The notes: generated from the sequence alone by a model not told the origin. DNA of 64,000 nucleotides from Mycolicibacterium sp. TY81 (GCF_018326285.1 NZ_AP023362.1:310001-374000); one strand, 5' to 3'; positions 39,117 through 48,445 are shown, numbered from the stretch's first letter. Numbers and translations: made by a program.

Positions 39117-40136
39117 TCAGAGCGCGTAGGCCAGTTTGAACTTGTCGAGCAGATACGGCCCCGACACCACCGGTTCATAGCGCGGCGGGTTGTCGGCTGT
39201 CGCGCAGGTGGGGATGCACTCGATGACGGCATCGAAGTTGGGTTGGTGGAAGAACGGCAGGCTGAACCGCTCTCCGCCGGCACCGTTGCTCACCACGCGG
39301 TGCACGGTGCTGACCCAGCGGTCGTTGGTCCACCGCGCGAGCAGGTCGCCGATGTTGATGACGAACGCGCCGGGAACCACAGGCACATCGAGCCATTCGC
39401 CGTGGTTATTGAGAACCTGCAGCCCGCGCTGAGATTCGTCCTGCAACAGGATCGTGAGATTGCCCCAGTCACTGTGCTGGCTCAGCCGGATTTCGCCCGC
39501 CGGCCGATTGTCGGCCGGGTAGTAGTTGGCCATCAGGTTGGAGTTGTGCCGGTCGATCGACGCGTCGAACCAATCCTCGCGCAGGCCAAGGGCGAGTGCG
39601 AAGAGCCGGGACAGCTCGGTCGCCAGTAGTTCCATTTCGGCGTAGTAGCGCTCGTAGGCGCCGCGGAAGCCCGGGAGTTCGGGCCACCGCTCGGCGACGG
39701 CCACCCGCTCATCGGTCCAACCGTCGCCGCCCAGGCCCTCGGGGTTGCCGAGCGGAAAGTGGACGAACTTCTCGACGCGGTCCGGCGCCTGGTGCTCGGC
39801 CTCGACGTCCGCGCCGTCGTTGGTGGCCGAAAGCTTGCCCGCACTGCTGAATCCACGGGCCAGTGGGTCGCCGGGCAGTGCCCGGACCCGGTCCTTCTCT
39901 CCCTGTGGCAGGGCGAAGAACTCACGGAGGGCACGGTTGACGTCGCTGATGGCCTTGTAGGGCACGCCATGGCCCACGAGGAGCAGGAAGCCGCTCGTCT
40001 CGCAGCAGCGGCCGATCGCGTCGGCCACCGCCTGGCGGTGCGCCGGGTCGCCGGTGCGTGCGCTGCTGATGTCTATCACTGGGACGAAGCCGTCCTGCAG
40101 GACGACACGGTCGACTATCACTTCTGGTTGGGTCAT
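39117..40136 (-). CDS. Isopenicillin N synthase family 2OG-Fe(II) dioxygenase
   Basis: 339 residues. An N-terminal DIOX_N region (VPVIDISSARTGDP, GFLLLVGHGVP) precedes the jelly-roll core with the iron triad HxD in LSQHSDWGNLTIL and the distal His in VSTVHRVV, plus the 2-oxoglutarate-binding Arg in RFSLPFF. It hydroxylates or oxidises a small molecule using 2-oxoglutarate and oxygen; the substrate is unknown. It is convergent with putA, the stops 10 nt apart. A perfect 16-bp inverted repeat sits 17 nt upstream of the ATG. Confidence 0.9.
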   Translation of the reverse strand: MTQPEVIVDRVVLQDGFVPVIDISSARTGDPAHRQAVADAIGRCCETSGFLLLVGHGVPYKAISDVNRALREFFALPQGEKDRVRALPGDPLARGFSSAGKLSATNDGADVEAEHQAPDRVEKFVHFPLGNPEGLGGDGWTDERVAVAERWPELPGFRGAYERYYAEMELLATELSRLFALALGLREDWFDASIDRHNSNLMANYYPADNRPAGEIRLSQHSDWGNLTILLQDESQRGLQVLNNHGEWLDVPVVPGAFVINIGDLLARWTNDRWVSTVHRVVSNGAGGERFSLPFFHQPNFDAVIECIPTCATADNPPRYEPVVSGPYLLDKFKLAYAL

Positions 40137-40153
40137 GCGTTCGACGCTAGAAC

Positions 40154-40169
40154 CTCAACCTAAGTTGAG
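40154..40169. promoter_or_regulatory. Perfect inverted repeat upstream of the 2OG oxygenase gene
   Basis: CTCAACCTAAGTTGAG: 6-bp arms with a 4-bp centre, placed between -18 and -33 relative to the start codon. Probable operator for an unidentified regulator. Confidence 0.5.
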
Positions 40170-40218
40170 ATCAAGTGTGAAAACTCTTATCGCGCAACAT
40201 CGTCGGTCGAGGCGCCCA

Positions 40219-40464
40219 TCACTGGCTCTGGTGCACCGTGGTGTCGACGCGCGGCGCCTGGGCGTGCGGCTGGATGTCCTGGAGCCACTGCAGTTGATCG
40301 ATACCGTGGTTGTTGTGTGCTGCCACAACGGTTTCCGGTAAGGCCTTCTGCGTGTCCTCGGCGAATGACCACACGATCGGGGACACCAGGACTCCGACTC
40401 CGAGTGCGCCTGCGAGAACGTAGCGGCCCAACGCTTGCCGTGTACTACTGGTCATCGTTTTCAT
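40219..40464 (-). CDS. Small exported or membrane-anchored hypothetical protein
   Basis: 81 residues. One hydrophobic segment (YVLAGALGVGVLVSPIVW, residues 15-32) ending near SFA may be an uncleaved anchor or a signal peptide; the rest is polar, with His and Gln (VVAAHNNHGIDQLQWLQDIQ). A strong AGGAGG ribosome site precedes ATG 40464. No family is recognised. Confidence 0.62.
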   Translation of the reverse strand: MKTMTSSTRQALGRYVLAGALGVGVLVSPIVWSFAEDTQKALPETVVAAHNNHGIDQLQWLQDIQPHAQAPRVDTTVHQSQ

Positions 40465-40562
40465 GCTGTTGCCTCCTGCTGGGTGCCATGCCCAGATCAA
40501 CAGGCGCCCGAATCGGCGTCATCCCAGGTGGCGCGATGTTTACCCGAGTTGGCAGGATCGCC

Positions 40563-41105
40563 TTACCGCGTCGTGTGCAACCGCAGCAGTGTCCACGCCG
40601 CCAACGATTGCGCATCGGTGATGTCGCCGCGCCGGATCATGTTCTCGATCTCCTCAGCGGTGAACCACTCGCTGTGCATGTCCTGCTCTTCGTGCTCACG
40701 CTCGTGTTCACCCTCGGTGATGCCGGTCGCGAGGTAGGCCCAGCCGCGTTGGCTGCACATCCCGGGTGCGACATCCAACTGGCCCAGCACTTCCCACGTC
40801 TCGGCGCGCAGCCCGGTCTCCTCACGGAGTTCCTGGGCAGCCAGATCGGCGGGCGCGGGCTCGTTGCCGCCCAACGTGCCCGGCGCGGTGCCCTGCACAA
40901 ACTCCCAGCGCCGCAACCCGATTGGGTAGCGGAACTGCTCCACCATCCGGTAGCGGTCGCCGTCGCGGGCAATCACCAGCGCATAGGTGGGTTTGTCCAC
41001 CACCCCGTAGATGCCGGTGGTGCCGTCGGGGCGGCGGATGTCGTCTTCGCGCACCGACATCCAGGCGTTGCGGTAGACCTCACGGGAGCCGACGCGTTCG
41101 ATCAC
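40563..41105 (-). CDS. Nudix hydrolase (ADP-ribose pyrophosphatase-like)
   Basis: 180 residues. The Nudix box is GTLGGNEPAPADLAAQELRE then ETGL, with Gln in place of the usual first Arg. The segment GIYGVVDKPTYALVIARDGD and FRYPIGLRRWEFVQG fit the ADP-ribose/NDP-sugar pyrophosphatase group (GDP-mannose and ADP-ribose hydrolases). GTG 41105 is 6 nt after GATACT, suggesting a leaderless mRNA. It precedes no obvious operon partner. Confidence 0.85.
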   Translation of the reverse strand: MIERVGSREVYRNAWMSVREDDIRRPDGTTGIYGVVDKPTYALVIARDGDRYRMVEQFRYPIGLRRWEFVQGTAPGTLGGNEPAPADLAAQELREETGLRAETWEVLGQLDVAPGMCSQRGWAYLATGITEGEHEREHEEQDMHSEWFTAEEIENMIRRGDITDAQSLAAWTLLRLHTTR

Positions 41106-41128
41106 AGCTCCAGTATCCCGGAGTGCCG

Positions 41129-42112
41129 CTATTCGACTGGGTATGGGCCGTCGGCGAAGACCTCCGAGTGGTATCCCTTCGAGCCGACCGACCGCGCGAG
41201 GGGACTGCGGAACTCGCGATCCTGCTCGAGTCGTTCGATCAGCTCGGCGAAGGTGTGCCGCGGCTGCCAACCCAGCTCGCTCCTGGCGCGGTCGTTGACA
41301 TAGACCCGATCGATCGTCGGGAACATGGTCCAGCCGCGGCGCCGGTATTCGTCCACGTACCGCGGCACGTAATGCGCCACCATCGCTGGCGCGTCCAGCC
41401 GCAGCTGCGGCAGATCGGCCACGGTGAAGGGCGAGGTCGCGCTGATGATGTAACGCCCGAACCCGATATCCGGGGCGCGCTCGATGGCACGCAAGTGGGC
41501 TTCGACGACATCTTCGAGATCGACACGGCGGTAGAGGAACTCGTTGACCTTTGCGTTGGCGTCGGCGTAGCTGTCACGAATGTCCTTGCTGTCATCGGCT
41601 TCCGGAAAGAACCGCGAGGTCCGCAACACCACGCAGGGAAGTCCGCGTCGGCGCGCAAAGAGTTCGCACAAGTCTTCGGCGGCCGCCTTGGTGACGCCGT
41701 AGATGTTCTTGGGTCTGTCCGCGACGTCCTCGGTGATCCATGCGGCGGGTTCGTGCGGACGCGGGATCAGTGCGTCCCCGAATGCGCTCGTGGTGCTCGT
41801 GTAGACGAATCTCGTCACTCCGGCCGCGACCGAGTTTTCGAGCAGGTTCAGGGTGCCGGTGATGTTCGTATCGACGAATTCCTGCCGGGTATGCGTCGCG
41901 ACGTGCGGCTTGTGCAGCGTCGCGGTGTGCACAACGGCGTCCACGCCACGGATCGCTTCGGCCACGGCGGCGGGGTCGGCGACCGATGCCTGGTGGCGGG
42001 TGAAGATGGATGGCGTCAAATCGAGACCGATTACTTCGTGGTTCGTCTGCCGCAAGCGACGTACCAGTGCTTCGCCCAGGTGGCCGGAACTGCCGGTCAC
42101 AAGGATCTTCAT
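41129..42112 (-). CDS. NAD-dependent epimerase/dehydratase family protein
   Basis: 327 residues of the extended SDR class. GSSGHLG (residues 8-14) binds the dinucleotide; TSTTSAFGD supplies the Ser/Thr region and YGVTKAAAE the Tyr-Lys pair. Such enzymes change nucleotide sugars or act on sterol-like substrates; the choice cannot be made here. ATG 42112 is used because the family starts at the Rossmann strand (MKILVTG); ATG 42193 would add 27 residues. It is divergent from fadD36. Confidence 0.85.
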   Translation of the reverse strand: MKILVTGSSGHLGEALVRRLRQTNHEVIGLDLTPSIFTRHQASVADPAAVAEAIRGVDAVVHTATLHKPHVATHTRQEFVDTNITGTLNLLENSVAAGVTRFVYTSTTSAFGDALIPRPHEPAAWITEDVADRPKNIYGVTKAAAEDLCELFARRRGLPCVVLRTSRFFPEADDSKDIRDSYADANAKVNEFLYRRVDLEDVVEAHLRAIERAPDIGFGRYIISATSPFTVADLPQLRLDAPAMVAHYVPRYVDEYRRRGWTMFPTIDRVYVNDRARSELGWQPRHTFAELIERLEQDREFRSPLARSVGSKGYHSEVFADGPYPVE

Positions 42113-42256
42113 TGCGGCCGGTCCGAGGTTGTCTTCCTGAATCCACCGCGTTGCACCGTCACGGCACCGAACATATTTGGCGTCGACGGTCATCCGCGAG
42201 TCATTTAATTGCGCGGGACGGTCGGTGCATCTGGATGAGGCGAGTAGCCTCGCGAT

Positions 42257-43654
42257 GTGCTGCTGACCTCTCTGAACCCCGCCGCCGTGGCCGCCGGACA
42301 CGACCTCGAAGACGCGGTACGCATCGACGGCGCGGTCCTTTCACGCAGCGATCTGGTCGGGGCCGCGACGTCGGTGGCCGAGCGGGTCGCGGGCGCATCG
42401 CTCGTGGCAGTGCTGGCCCGGCCCACCGCCAAGACGGTGCTGGCCATCGCCGGCTGCCTCATCGCAGGGGTGCCGGTGGTTCCGGTGCCGGCCGATGTCG
42501 GTGCTGCCGAACGCCGGCACATGATCACCGACTCCGGGGCGCAGGCGTGGCTGGGCGAGACGCCCGACGAGACCGAAGGACTACCGGTCATACCGGTGCG
42601 GTTGCACGCCCGGTCCTGGCACCGCTACGCCGAGCCCTCGCCGGATTCGACGGCGCTCATCATGTACACCTCAGGCACGACGGGACTACCCAAAGGCGTC
42701 GTGATCAGCCGCCGCGCCATCGCGGCCGACATTGACGCGCTTGCCAAAGCCTGGGCCTGGACACCCGCCGATACCCTGGTGCACGGTCTGCCGTTGTTCC
42801 ATGTGCACGGCCTGATTCTCGGCTTGCTGGGTTCGCTGCGCATCGGAAACCGCTTCGTGCACACCGGAAAACCCACACCGGCCGCGTACGCCGCGGCGGG
42901 TGGCTCGCTGTACTTCGGGGTGCCGACGGTCTGGTCCCGGGTGGTGGCCGATGCCGCGGCCGCTGAAGCGTTGCGAGGTGTCCGACTGCTGGTGTCGGGC
43001 AGCGCGGCCCTGCCGGTGCCGGTGTTCGACGACCTCGTGCGGCTCACCGGACACGCCCCGGTGGAGCGCTACGGCAGCACCGAATCGCTGATCACCCTGT
43101 CGACCCGGGTCGACGGTGACCGCAGGCCCGGCTGGGTCGGGTTGCCGCTCGACGGCGTGCAGACCCGCCTGGTCGCCGAGGACGGGTCGCCCGTGCCGCA
43201 CGACGGGGAAACCATTGGCCGCCTGGAGGTTTCCGCGCCGACGCTGTTCAGCGGGTACCTCAACCGGCCCGAGGCGACGGCCGAGGTGCTGGGAGACGAC
43301 GGCTGGTACCGCACCGGCGACGTCGCCGTCGTCGACGCCGCAGGCATGCATCGCATCGTCGGGCGTGAGTCGGTGGACCTGATCAAGTCCGGTGGTTTCC
43401 GGGTCGGCGCCGGGGAGATCGAGACGGTCCTGCTGGGCCACCCGGGCGTGTCCGAGGCCGCGGTGGTCGGCGTGCCCGACGACGACCTGGGCCAGCGGAT
43501 CGTCGCGTTCGTGGTCGGCTCCGCATCGTCACAGGAACTCATCGACTTTGTCGCGCAACAGCTTTCGGTGCACAAGCGGCCGCGCGAGGTGCGCCTCGTC
43601 GACAACCTGCCCCGCAACGCGATGGGCAAGGTGCAGAAGAAGCTCCTCGTCTAG
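42257..43654 (+). CDS. fadD36: Acyl-CoA synthetase FadD36
   Basis: 465 residues of the ANL superfamily. The AMP-binding loop is YTSGTTGLPKGVV, the middle motif GYLNRPEAT, and the C-terminal lysine lies in NAMGKVQKKLL. It activates a carboxylic acid to acyl-CoA through an acyl adenylate. The short N-terminus and overall sequence match M. tuberculosis FadD36 (Rv1193). GTG 42257 is 6 nt after TAGCCT (42245-42250), so leaderless. The stop is 3 nt from that of the convergent DoxX-like gene. Confidence 0.86.
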   Translation: MLLTSLNPAAVAAGHDLEDAVRIDGAVLSRSDLVGAATSVAERVAGASLVAVLARPTAKTVLAIAGCLIAGVPVVPVPADVGAAERRHMITDSGAQAWLGETPDETEGLPVIPVRLHARSWHRYAEPSPDSTALIMYTSGTTGLPKGVVISRRAIAADIDALAKAWAWTPADTLVHGLPLFHVHGLILGLLGSLRIGNRFVHTGKPTPAAYAAAGGSLYFGVPTVWSRVVADAAAAEALRGVRLLVSGSAALPVPVFDDLVRLTGHAPVERYGSTESLITLSTRVDGDRRPGWVGLPLDGVQTRLVAEDGSPVPHDGETIGRLEVSAPTLFSGYLNRPEATAEVLGDDGWYRTGDVAVVDAAGMHRIVGRESVDLIKSGGFRVGAGEIETVLLGHPGVSEAAVVGVPDDDLGQRIVAFVVGSASSQELIDFVAQQLSVHKRPREVRLVDNLPRNAMGKVQKKLLV

Positions 43655-43657
43655 CGG

Positions 43658-44983
43658 CTAGGGCAGCCGGCTGGCCGGTCCGTTCTCGGTCTCCGGCTGG
43701 ATCAGCCGGAAGTGAGATTCGCTGCGCTGCATGTGCCGTCGCTGGTAGTCGCCCTCGATGTGCTTGCCGTCGACCGTGCCGGTCAACATCAGCCGGTCGG
43801 GACCGTCCAGGCGAAAGTTCAGCACGGTGGGCGGATCCGATTCGTGCTTCTTGATCTCCAGTCGGTCGCCGCGAATCTCGAACTGGTAGACGGTCACGTA
43901 GCCCGCCGGGACCTGGGTGACGAAGCTCGTGTAGTCGCCGACCCGGTCGGCGATCGCGACATTCGTCCACGGCGCCGGCGAGGTCTGCTGCAGCGTCGCC
44001 TGTTGGCCTTCCACCGTGAATGACGTTGCGCGCCAGACCCCGTCGATGTCCGATTCCCTGTGCCGAATTTGCTGGTAGGTAACGACGCCGAACGTCGCGA
44101 CCAGCACGGTGACGACGCCCGCGATGGTGAACTTCGCCACGGTGCCGGTCCGGCGCAACCACCGCCTGTCCGAACCCAACGCCGGCCACAGCACGACCGG
44201 TTCGGAAGTGCCACGCTGGAATACCGTTTGAGCCAGGCTCTGCCAGTACGGCGTGGTGATCGCGACGGCGATGAACAACAGCGCGCCCGACACCAGCTTC
44301 ACCGGGACGTCGTAGAAGAGGTTGAGCAGGAACACCTGGCCCATGGCCACGATGGCGATCAGCGCGCCCAGCAGCCACGTTCGCCGCCACAGCAAGAGGA
44401 CACCGGCGACGAACTCGACCAGACCGGTGGCCATCGAGTAGGGGTCCGAGGCGCCCATGAAGCCCCACAAGGTGTTCATCATGGTGACGTCGCCGACCAT
44501 CTGGATCTGGTAGCCGGGCAGCATCATGTAGGCCATCTGCGTCGGAATGAGCTTGGCCAGACCGTAGAGCAGCATCGAGACGGCCAGCCCGAACCGGGCG
44601 AACACCAGCAGCAGTGCGGCGAGGCTGCGGTAGTTGGGCCGTTGCCGGTCCAGCGCAGTCCACACCGCGGTGATCACCAGTGCCACCAGGATCCAGCCGA
44701 GGTGCAGGCACCACTCCGCCATCGAATCAGCGCCACCGTTGATGTTCAGGTACGCGCCCTCGCCGCGGGTGACGAAACTGCCCAGGTTTGCGAGCCCTTG
44801 AAGAAGCGGGGCCATCAAGACGCTCAGGCCCAGATTGCCGTAGACCGAGAGGATCAGGATTCCGCCGCCGATGGTGAAAAACAGCCGGAAAGCCAGCTTC
44901 TGTGCGCCGGTCCATTCGGGCGCCGAGGTCTCGTCGGAGTCGGTGGGTGCCAAGGTGTCCGCGTCGCCGGTCGTCGTGCTCAC
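43658..44983 (-). CDS. DoxX-like membrane protein with C-terminal soluble domain
   Basis: 441 residues. Residues about 25-330 contain around eight hydrophobic helices; the middle portion (YGLAKLIPTQMAYMM, TGLVEFVAGVLLLWRRT) recalls DoxX family proteins. Residues about 345-441 form a soluble, beta-rich domain (VYQFEIRGDRLEIKKHE, GTVDGKHIEGDYQRR) that looks like a lipocalin-type or DUF fold. GTG 44983 is 7 nt after TAGCGT (44991-44996 on the minus strand), so leaderless. Function unknown. Confidence 0.74.
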   Translation of the reverse strand: MSTTTGDADTLAPTDSDETSAPEWTGAQKLAFRLFFTIGGGILILSVYGNLGLSVLMAPLLQGLANLGSFVTRGEGAYLNINGGADSMAEWCLHLGWILVALVITAVWTALDRQRPNYRSLAALLLVFARFGLAVSMLLYGLAKLIPTQMAYMMLPGYQIQMVGDVTMMNTLWGFMGASDPYSMATGLVEFVAGVLLLWRRTWLLGALIAIVAMGQVFLLNLFYDVPVKLVSGALLFIAVAITTPYWQSLAQTVFQRGTSEPVVLWPALGSDRRWLRRTGTVAKFTIAGVVTVLVATFGVVTYQQIRHRESDIDGVWRATSFTVEGQQATLQQTSPAPWTNVAIADRVGDYTSFVTQVPAGYVTVYQFEIRGDRLEIKKHESDPPTVLNFRLDGPDRLMLTGTVDGKHIEGDYQRRHMQRSESHFRLIQPETENGPASRLP

Positions 44984-45082
44984 CGGATTGACGCTAGCGA
45001 TGAATGTGCGCCGATGTCCCTGGGGGAAAACCTCCAACTTCCCGGCGGGAATGCCGCACGTCTTCACGGCCTTGTAGATCGC

Positions 45083-45496
45083 ATGCAACTCACAGACGAA
45101 GCCCGCGCCCTGATCGGGGATGGGGCCAACGCGACGCTGGTGACTCTGAATGCCGATGGCAGCCCGCAGGTTTCGGTGGTGTGGGTCGAACTGCAAGGTG
45201 ACGAGCTGGTCAGCGCGCACCTCGCCGACTACAAGAAGCTGCGCAACATGCGTCGCGACCCCAGGGTCGCGGTCACCATCGTCGGCACCGACCGCGGCGC
45301 CGCATCGGTGAACCCCTACCTCGCGATCAGTGGCACTGCCCGCATCGTCGAGGGCGGGGCACCCGAGGTGCTGACCCGGCTGACCAACGTGATGGCGCCG
45401 GACTTCAACGGCCAGTTCCCACCGGCCGGCGCGCCACCCGGGTACCTCACCCGCATCACCATCGAGAAGGTGACGGGCGTCGGCCCCTGGGCCTGA
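45083..45496 (+). CDS. PNPOx-like (F420- or flavin-dependent) split-barrel protein
   Basis: 137 residues. The split-barrel signature is visible: ATLVTLNADGSPQVSVVWVE, then LADYKKLRNMRRDPRVAVTI and YLAISGTARIVEGG. Mycobacterial members use F420 or FMN, or bind haem breakdown products. fbiC in this window makes the F420 precursor, so F420 use is plausible but unproven. ATG 45083 is chosen as the first start fitting the family length. Confidence 0.87.
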   Translation: MQLTDEARALIGDGANATLVTLNADGSPQVSVVWVELQGDELVSAHLADYKKLRNMRRDPRVAVTIVGTDRGAASVNPYLAISGTARIVEGGAPEVLTRLTNVMAPDFNGQFPPAGAPPGYLTRITIEKVTGVGPWA

Positions 45497-45537
45497 AAAA
45501 GCCGAGCCTGAGCCGGTACACCGGCTCAGGCTCGGCT
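45496..45537 (-). terminator. Intrinsic terminator of dapD
   Basis: AGCCGAGCCTGAGCCGG (45500-45516) pairs perfectly with CCGGCTCAGGCTCGGCT (45521-45537) around a 4-nt loop. Read on the minus strand it runs into TTTTT (45496-45500), a canonical terminator for dapD; it can also stop the convergent gene. Confidence 0.88.
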
Positions 45538-45544
45538 GGCAGAA

Positions 45545-46468
45545 CTAGTTGGCGTGCAGCGCCTCGTTGAGCGTGATGCCGGTGCCGTCGCGCTTGACGA
45601 CCTCGACCGCGCCGCTGACCGAGTTCCGGCGGAACAGCAGGTTGTTCGAGCCGGAGAGCTCCTTGGCCTTGACGGTCTGGCCGTCGGCGGTGGTCACCTT
45701 GGTGCCGCCGGTGACGTACAGGCCGGCCTCGATGACGCAGTCGTCGCCGAGTGAGATGCCCAGGCCGGCGTTGGCGCCCAGCAGGCAGCGCTTGCCCACC
45801 GAGATGACTTCCTTGCCGCCGCCGGACAGCGTGCCCATGATCGACGCGCCGCCGCCGACGTCGGAGCCGTCATCGACGACGACGCCCGCGGAGATGCGGC
45901 CCTCGACCATCGAGGTGCCCAACGTGCCGGCATTGAAGTTGACGAAGCCTTCGTGCATGACGGTGGTGCCCGACGCCAGGTGCGCGCCCAGGCGGACGCG
46001 GTCGGCGTCGGCGATGCGCACGCCGGTCGGCAGCACGTAGTCGACCATGCGGGGGAACTTGTCGACGCCGAACACGGTGACGGTGCCACGACGACGCAGC
46101 TTGGCGCGGACGGTCTCGAAGCCCTCGACCGCGCAGGGGCCGAAGTTGGTCCACACCACGTTGGTCAGCAGGCCGAAGATGCCGTCCATGTTGGCGCCGT
46201 GGGGCGCGACGAGACAGTGCGACAGCAGGTGCAGCCGCAGGTAGGCGTCGTGCGCGTCGGCGGGCTTGTCGTCGAGCGAGGCGATGGTGGTGCGCACGAT
46301 CTCGGTGCGCACGCCGCGGTCCTCATCGGTGCCGACGAGGGCTTCCAGCTCAGCGGGGACCGGGCCGGCCGCGGCGTCGGCGTTCAGTTCGGGTGCCGGG
46401 AACCAGGTGTCGAGGACGGTTCCGTCGGCGGTGATGGTGGCGATGCCGATGCCAGATGCAGAAGTCAC
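45545..46468 (-). CDS. dapD: Tetrahydrodipicolinate N-succinyltransferase DapD
   Basis: 307 residues. An N-terminal helical domain ([17 protein letters not shown]) is followed by the left-handed beta-helix ([50 protein letters not shown]) and the C-terminal [14 protein letters not shown], as in remembered M. tuberculosis DapD (Rv1201c). It transfers succinyl from succinyl-CoA in the lysine/DAP pathway as a homotrimer with active sites between subunits. GTG 46468 follows TAACCT by 8 nt; TTG 46477 is an in-frame alternative. Confidence 0.95.
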   Translation of the reverse strand: MTSASGIGIATITADGTVLDTWFPAPELNADAAAGPVPAELEALVGTDEDRGVRTEIVRTTIASLDDKPADAHDAYLRLHLLSHCLVAPHGANMDGIFGLLTNVVWTNFGPCAVEGFETVRAKLRRRGTVTVFGVDKFPRMVDYVLPTGVRIADADRVRLGAHLASGTTVMHEGFVNFNAGTLGTSMVEGRISAGVVVDDGSDVGGGASIMGTLSGGGKEVISVGKRCLLGANAGLGISLGDDCVIEAGLYVTGGTKVTTADGQTVKAKELSGSNNLLFRRNSVSGAVEVVKRDGTGITLNEALHAN

Positions 46469-46493
46469 GTTGGCCAAGGTTACTGAACCAGCG

Positions 46494-46539
46494 CTGAGCT
46501 GGGGTCACCACCCACAAGCGGGAGGTGACCCCAGCTCAG
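46494..46539 (-). terminator. Terminator of the flavin monooxygenase gene
   Basis: CTGAGCTGGGGTCACC (46494-46509) pairs perfectly with GGTGACCCCAGCTCAG (46524-46539), a 16-bp stem with a 14-nt loop. It lies directly after the stop of the minus-strand monooxygenase gene, before the dapD promoter. No U-tract. Confidence 0.75.
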
Positions 46540-46552
46540 TGGGGGAGCCGGC

Positions 46553-48367
46553 TCACTGCAGGTGATGGACCTCCTGCAGGCCGTAGACCGGTGTCGGGAT
46601 GCCCTCGTACCGGGCCTTGAGCTGCAGCGCCAGGTACAGCGAGTAGTGCCGCGACTGGTGCAGGTTGCCGCCGTGGAACCACAGGTTCTCCTGCTGCGTC
46701 GGCTTCCACATGTTGCGCTGCTCGCCCTCCCACGGGCCGGGGTCTTTGGCGGTCCCGCTGCCCAGGCCCCACACCTTGCCGACGCGGTCGGCGATCTCCT
46801 GGCCCATCAGGTCGGCGGCCCAGCCGTTCATCGAGCCGTAGCCTGTCGCATAGACGACGACGTCGGCCGGCAGTTCGGTGCCGTCGGCCAGCACCACCGC
46901 GTTCTCGGTCAGGTGCGACACCTGGCCGTGCGCCAGCTTGATCTTCCCGTCGGCCACCAGCTCGCACGCGCCGACGTCGATGTAGTAGCCCGAGCCGCGG
47001 CGCAGGTACTTCATGAACAGCCCGGAGTCGTCGTCGCCGAAGTCCAGCTCGAACCCGGCGGCCTCCAGCCGGTCGTAGAAGTCCTTGTCCCGCACCCGGA
47101 TTGCGTCGTAGATCGGCCGCTGGAAGTCGGCCATGATGGCGTACGGCAGCGACGCGAACGTCAGGTCGGCCTTCTCGGTCGTCATGCCCGCGGCCACCGC
47201 GCGCTCCGAGTACAGGTCGCCGAGACCGAGCTCCATCAGTGAATCCGACTTGACGATGTGCGTCGACGAGCGCTGCAGCATCGTCACGTCGACGCCGTTC
47301 TCGTACAGCGCTTTACAGATGTCGTGTGCTGAGTTGTTGGAACCCACCACCACGACCTTCTTGCCGACGTAGCGGTCCGGCCCGGGGTGCTGACTCGAGT
47401 GGTGCTGTTCCCCGGCGAAGATGTCCTGGCCGGGCAGCGTCGGGATGCTGGGCTTGCCGGACATGCCGGTCGCCAGCACCAGCTGTGTCGGGTGCAGCGT
47501 CATGCGCTCACCGTCGCGATTGACCTCGACGGTCCACCGGCCCGCTTCGGAATCGTAAGTGGCCGAAAGGCATTCGGTGCGCGACCAGTACGGCACCTCC
47601 ATCACCTTGGTGTAGAACTCCAGCCAGTCGCCGACCTTGTCCTTCGGCGCGAATACCGGCCAGTTGGCCGGGAACGGCAGGTAGGGCAGGTGGTCGTACC
47701 AGACGGGGTCGTGCAGGCACAGCGACTTGTAGCGCTTGCGCCACTGGTCGCCGGGCCGCTCGTGCTTGTCGACGACGATGGACGGCACGCCGAGTTGCCG
47801 TAGCCGCGCACCCAGGGCGATGCCGCCCTGGCCACCGCCGATCACCAGCACGTAGGGCTGCTTCTCGCGTCCCAGTGTGGCCTCTTCCTCGGCGCGCTTC
47901 TCGGCCCACGAGCGCGGGTCGGGATCGGATCCGTGCACGGCGCCGAGCACGCGCGTTGCGCCCTTGCGCTCCTCGTGTCCCTTGAGTTCCTGCAGCGTCG
48001 TCAGCAGCGTCCAGCCTTCGTCGCCGCGCAGCCGCAGGTGTCCCGAGCCGCGCCCGGTGGCCGTCTCGAACTCGATGAACGCCGACGTCACGTCGCCGTC
48101 GGCGGTGGCGGGTTCGCGGGTCCGGAAGCCGGACGGGGTGGTGTCGGCCAGCCGGGTGCGCAGCATGTCCGCGATCTGGTCGCGACCCTCGACGGTCTTG
48201 ATGTTCCAGGTGAAGGCGACGAGGTCGCGCCAGAAGCTGTCGACGGCGAACATCCCGACGACACCGTCGATGTCCTGTGCGGCCAGCGCCGCCTCGAAGT
48301 TGGCGAGCCAGGTCTCGACGCGCTGCTGCGGTGAGACGGCGGTAGTTGGTTCCAGTGTTGCGGTCAT
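46553..48367 (-). CDS. Flavin-containing monooxygenase with N-terminal NTF2-like domain
   Basis: 604 residues. Residues 1-145 form an NTF2/SnoaL-like domain; the rest is a class B flavin monooxygenase with GGGQGGIALGARL (FAD, about residue 175), the FMO/BVMO-like region near HDPVWYDHLPYLPFP, and GSNNSAHDICKAL (NADPH, about residue 345). Such enzymes insert oxygen into ketones or heteroatoms. It is divergent from the butanediol dehydrogenase gene, sharing a 42-bp palindrome, which suggests a ketone or acetoin substrate (inference). The N-terminal fusion is seen in a subset of actinobacterial FMOs. Confidence 0.88.
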   Translation of the reverse strand: MTATLEPTTAVSPQQRVETWLANFEAALAAQDIDGVVGMFAVDSFWRDLVAFTWNIKTVEGRDQIADMLRTRLADTTPSGFRTREPATADGDVTSAFIEFETATGRGSGHLRLRGDEGWTLLTTLQELKGHEERKGATRVLGAVHGSDPDPRSWAEKRAEEEATLGREKQPYVLVIGGGQGGIALGARLRQLGVPSIVVDKHERPGDQWRKRYKSLCLHDPVWYDHLPYLPFPANWPVFAPKDKVGDWLEFYTKVMEVPYWSRTECLSATYDSEAGRWTVEVNRDGERMTLHPTQLVLATGMSGKPSIPTLPGQDIFAGEQHHSSQHPGPDRYVGKKVVVVGSNNSAHDICKALYENGVDVTMLQRSSTHIVKSDSLMELGLGDLYSERAVAAGMTTEKADLTFASLPYAIMADFQRPIYDAIRVRDKDFYDRLEAAGFELDFGDDDSGLFMKYLRRGSGYYIDVGACELVADGKIKLAHGQVSHLTENAVVLADGTELPADVVVYATGYGSMNGWAADLMGQEIADRVGKVWGLGSGTAKDPGPWEGEQRNMWKPTQQENLWFHGGNLHQSRHYSLYLALQLKARYEGIPTPVYGLQEVHHLQ

Positions 48368-48403
48368 GTGACTCAGGACACAGCCAGAGCGCAACCTCGG
48401 ACA

Positions 48404-48445
48404 AGAGTTGCACCAGGTTGCAGCGTTGCAACCTCCTGCAACTCT
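48404..48445. promoter_or_regulatory. 42-bp near-perfect palindrome, probable activator site of the ketone/butanediol module
   Basis: Around the centre between 48424 and 48425, 18 of 21 base pairs are symmetric. It is built of four half-sites of type TGCAACYT: AGAGTTGCA, AGGTTGCA, TGCAACCT and TGCAACTCT; a fifth partial GCAACCT lies at 48391-48397. It sits 37 nt before both the monooxygenase start (48367) and the dehydrogenase start (48482), almost exactly midway between them. Confidence 0.8.
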
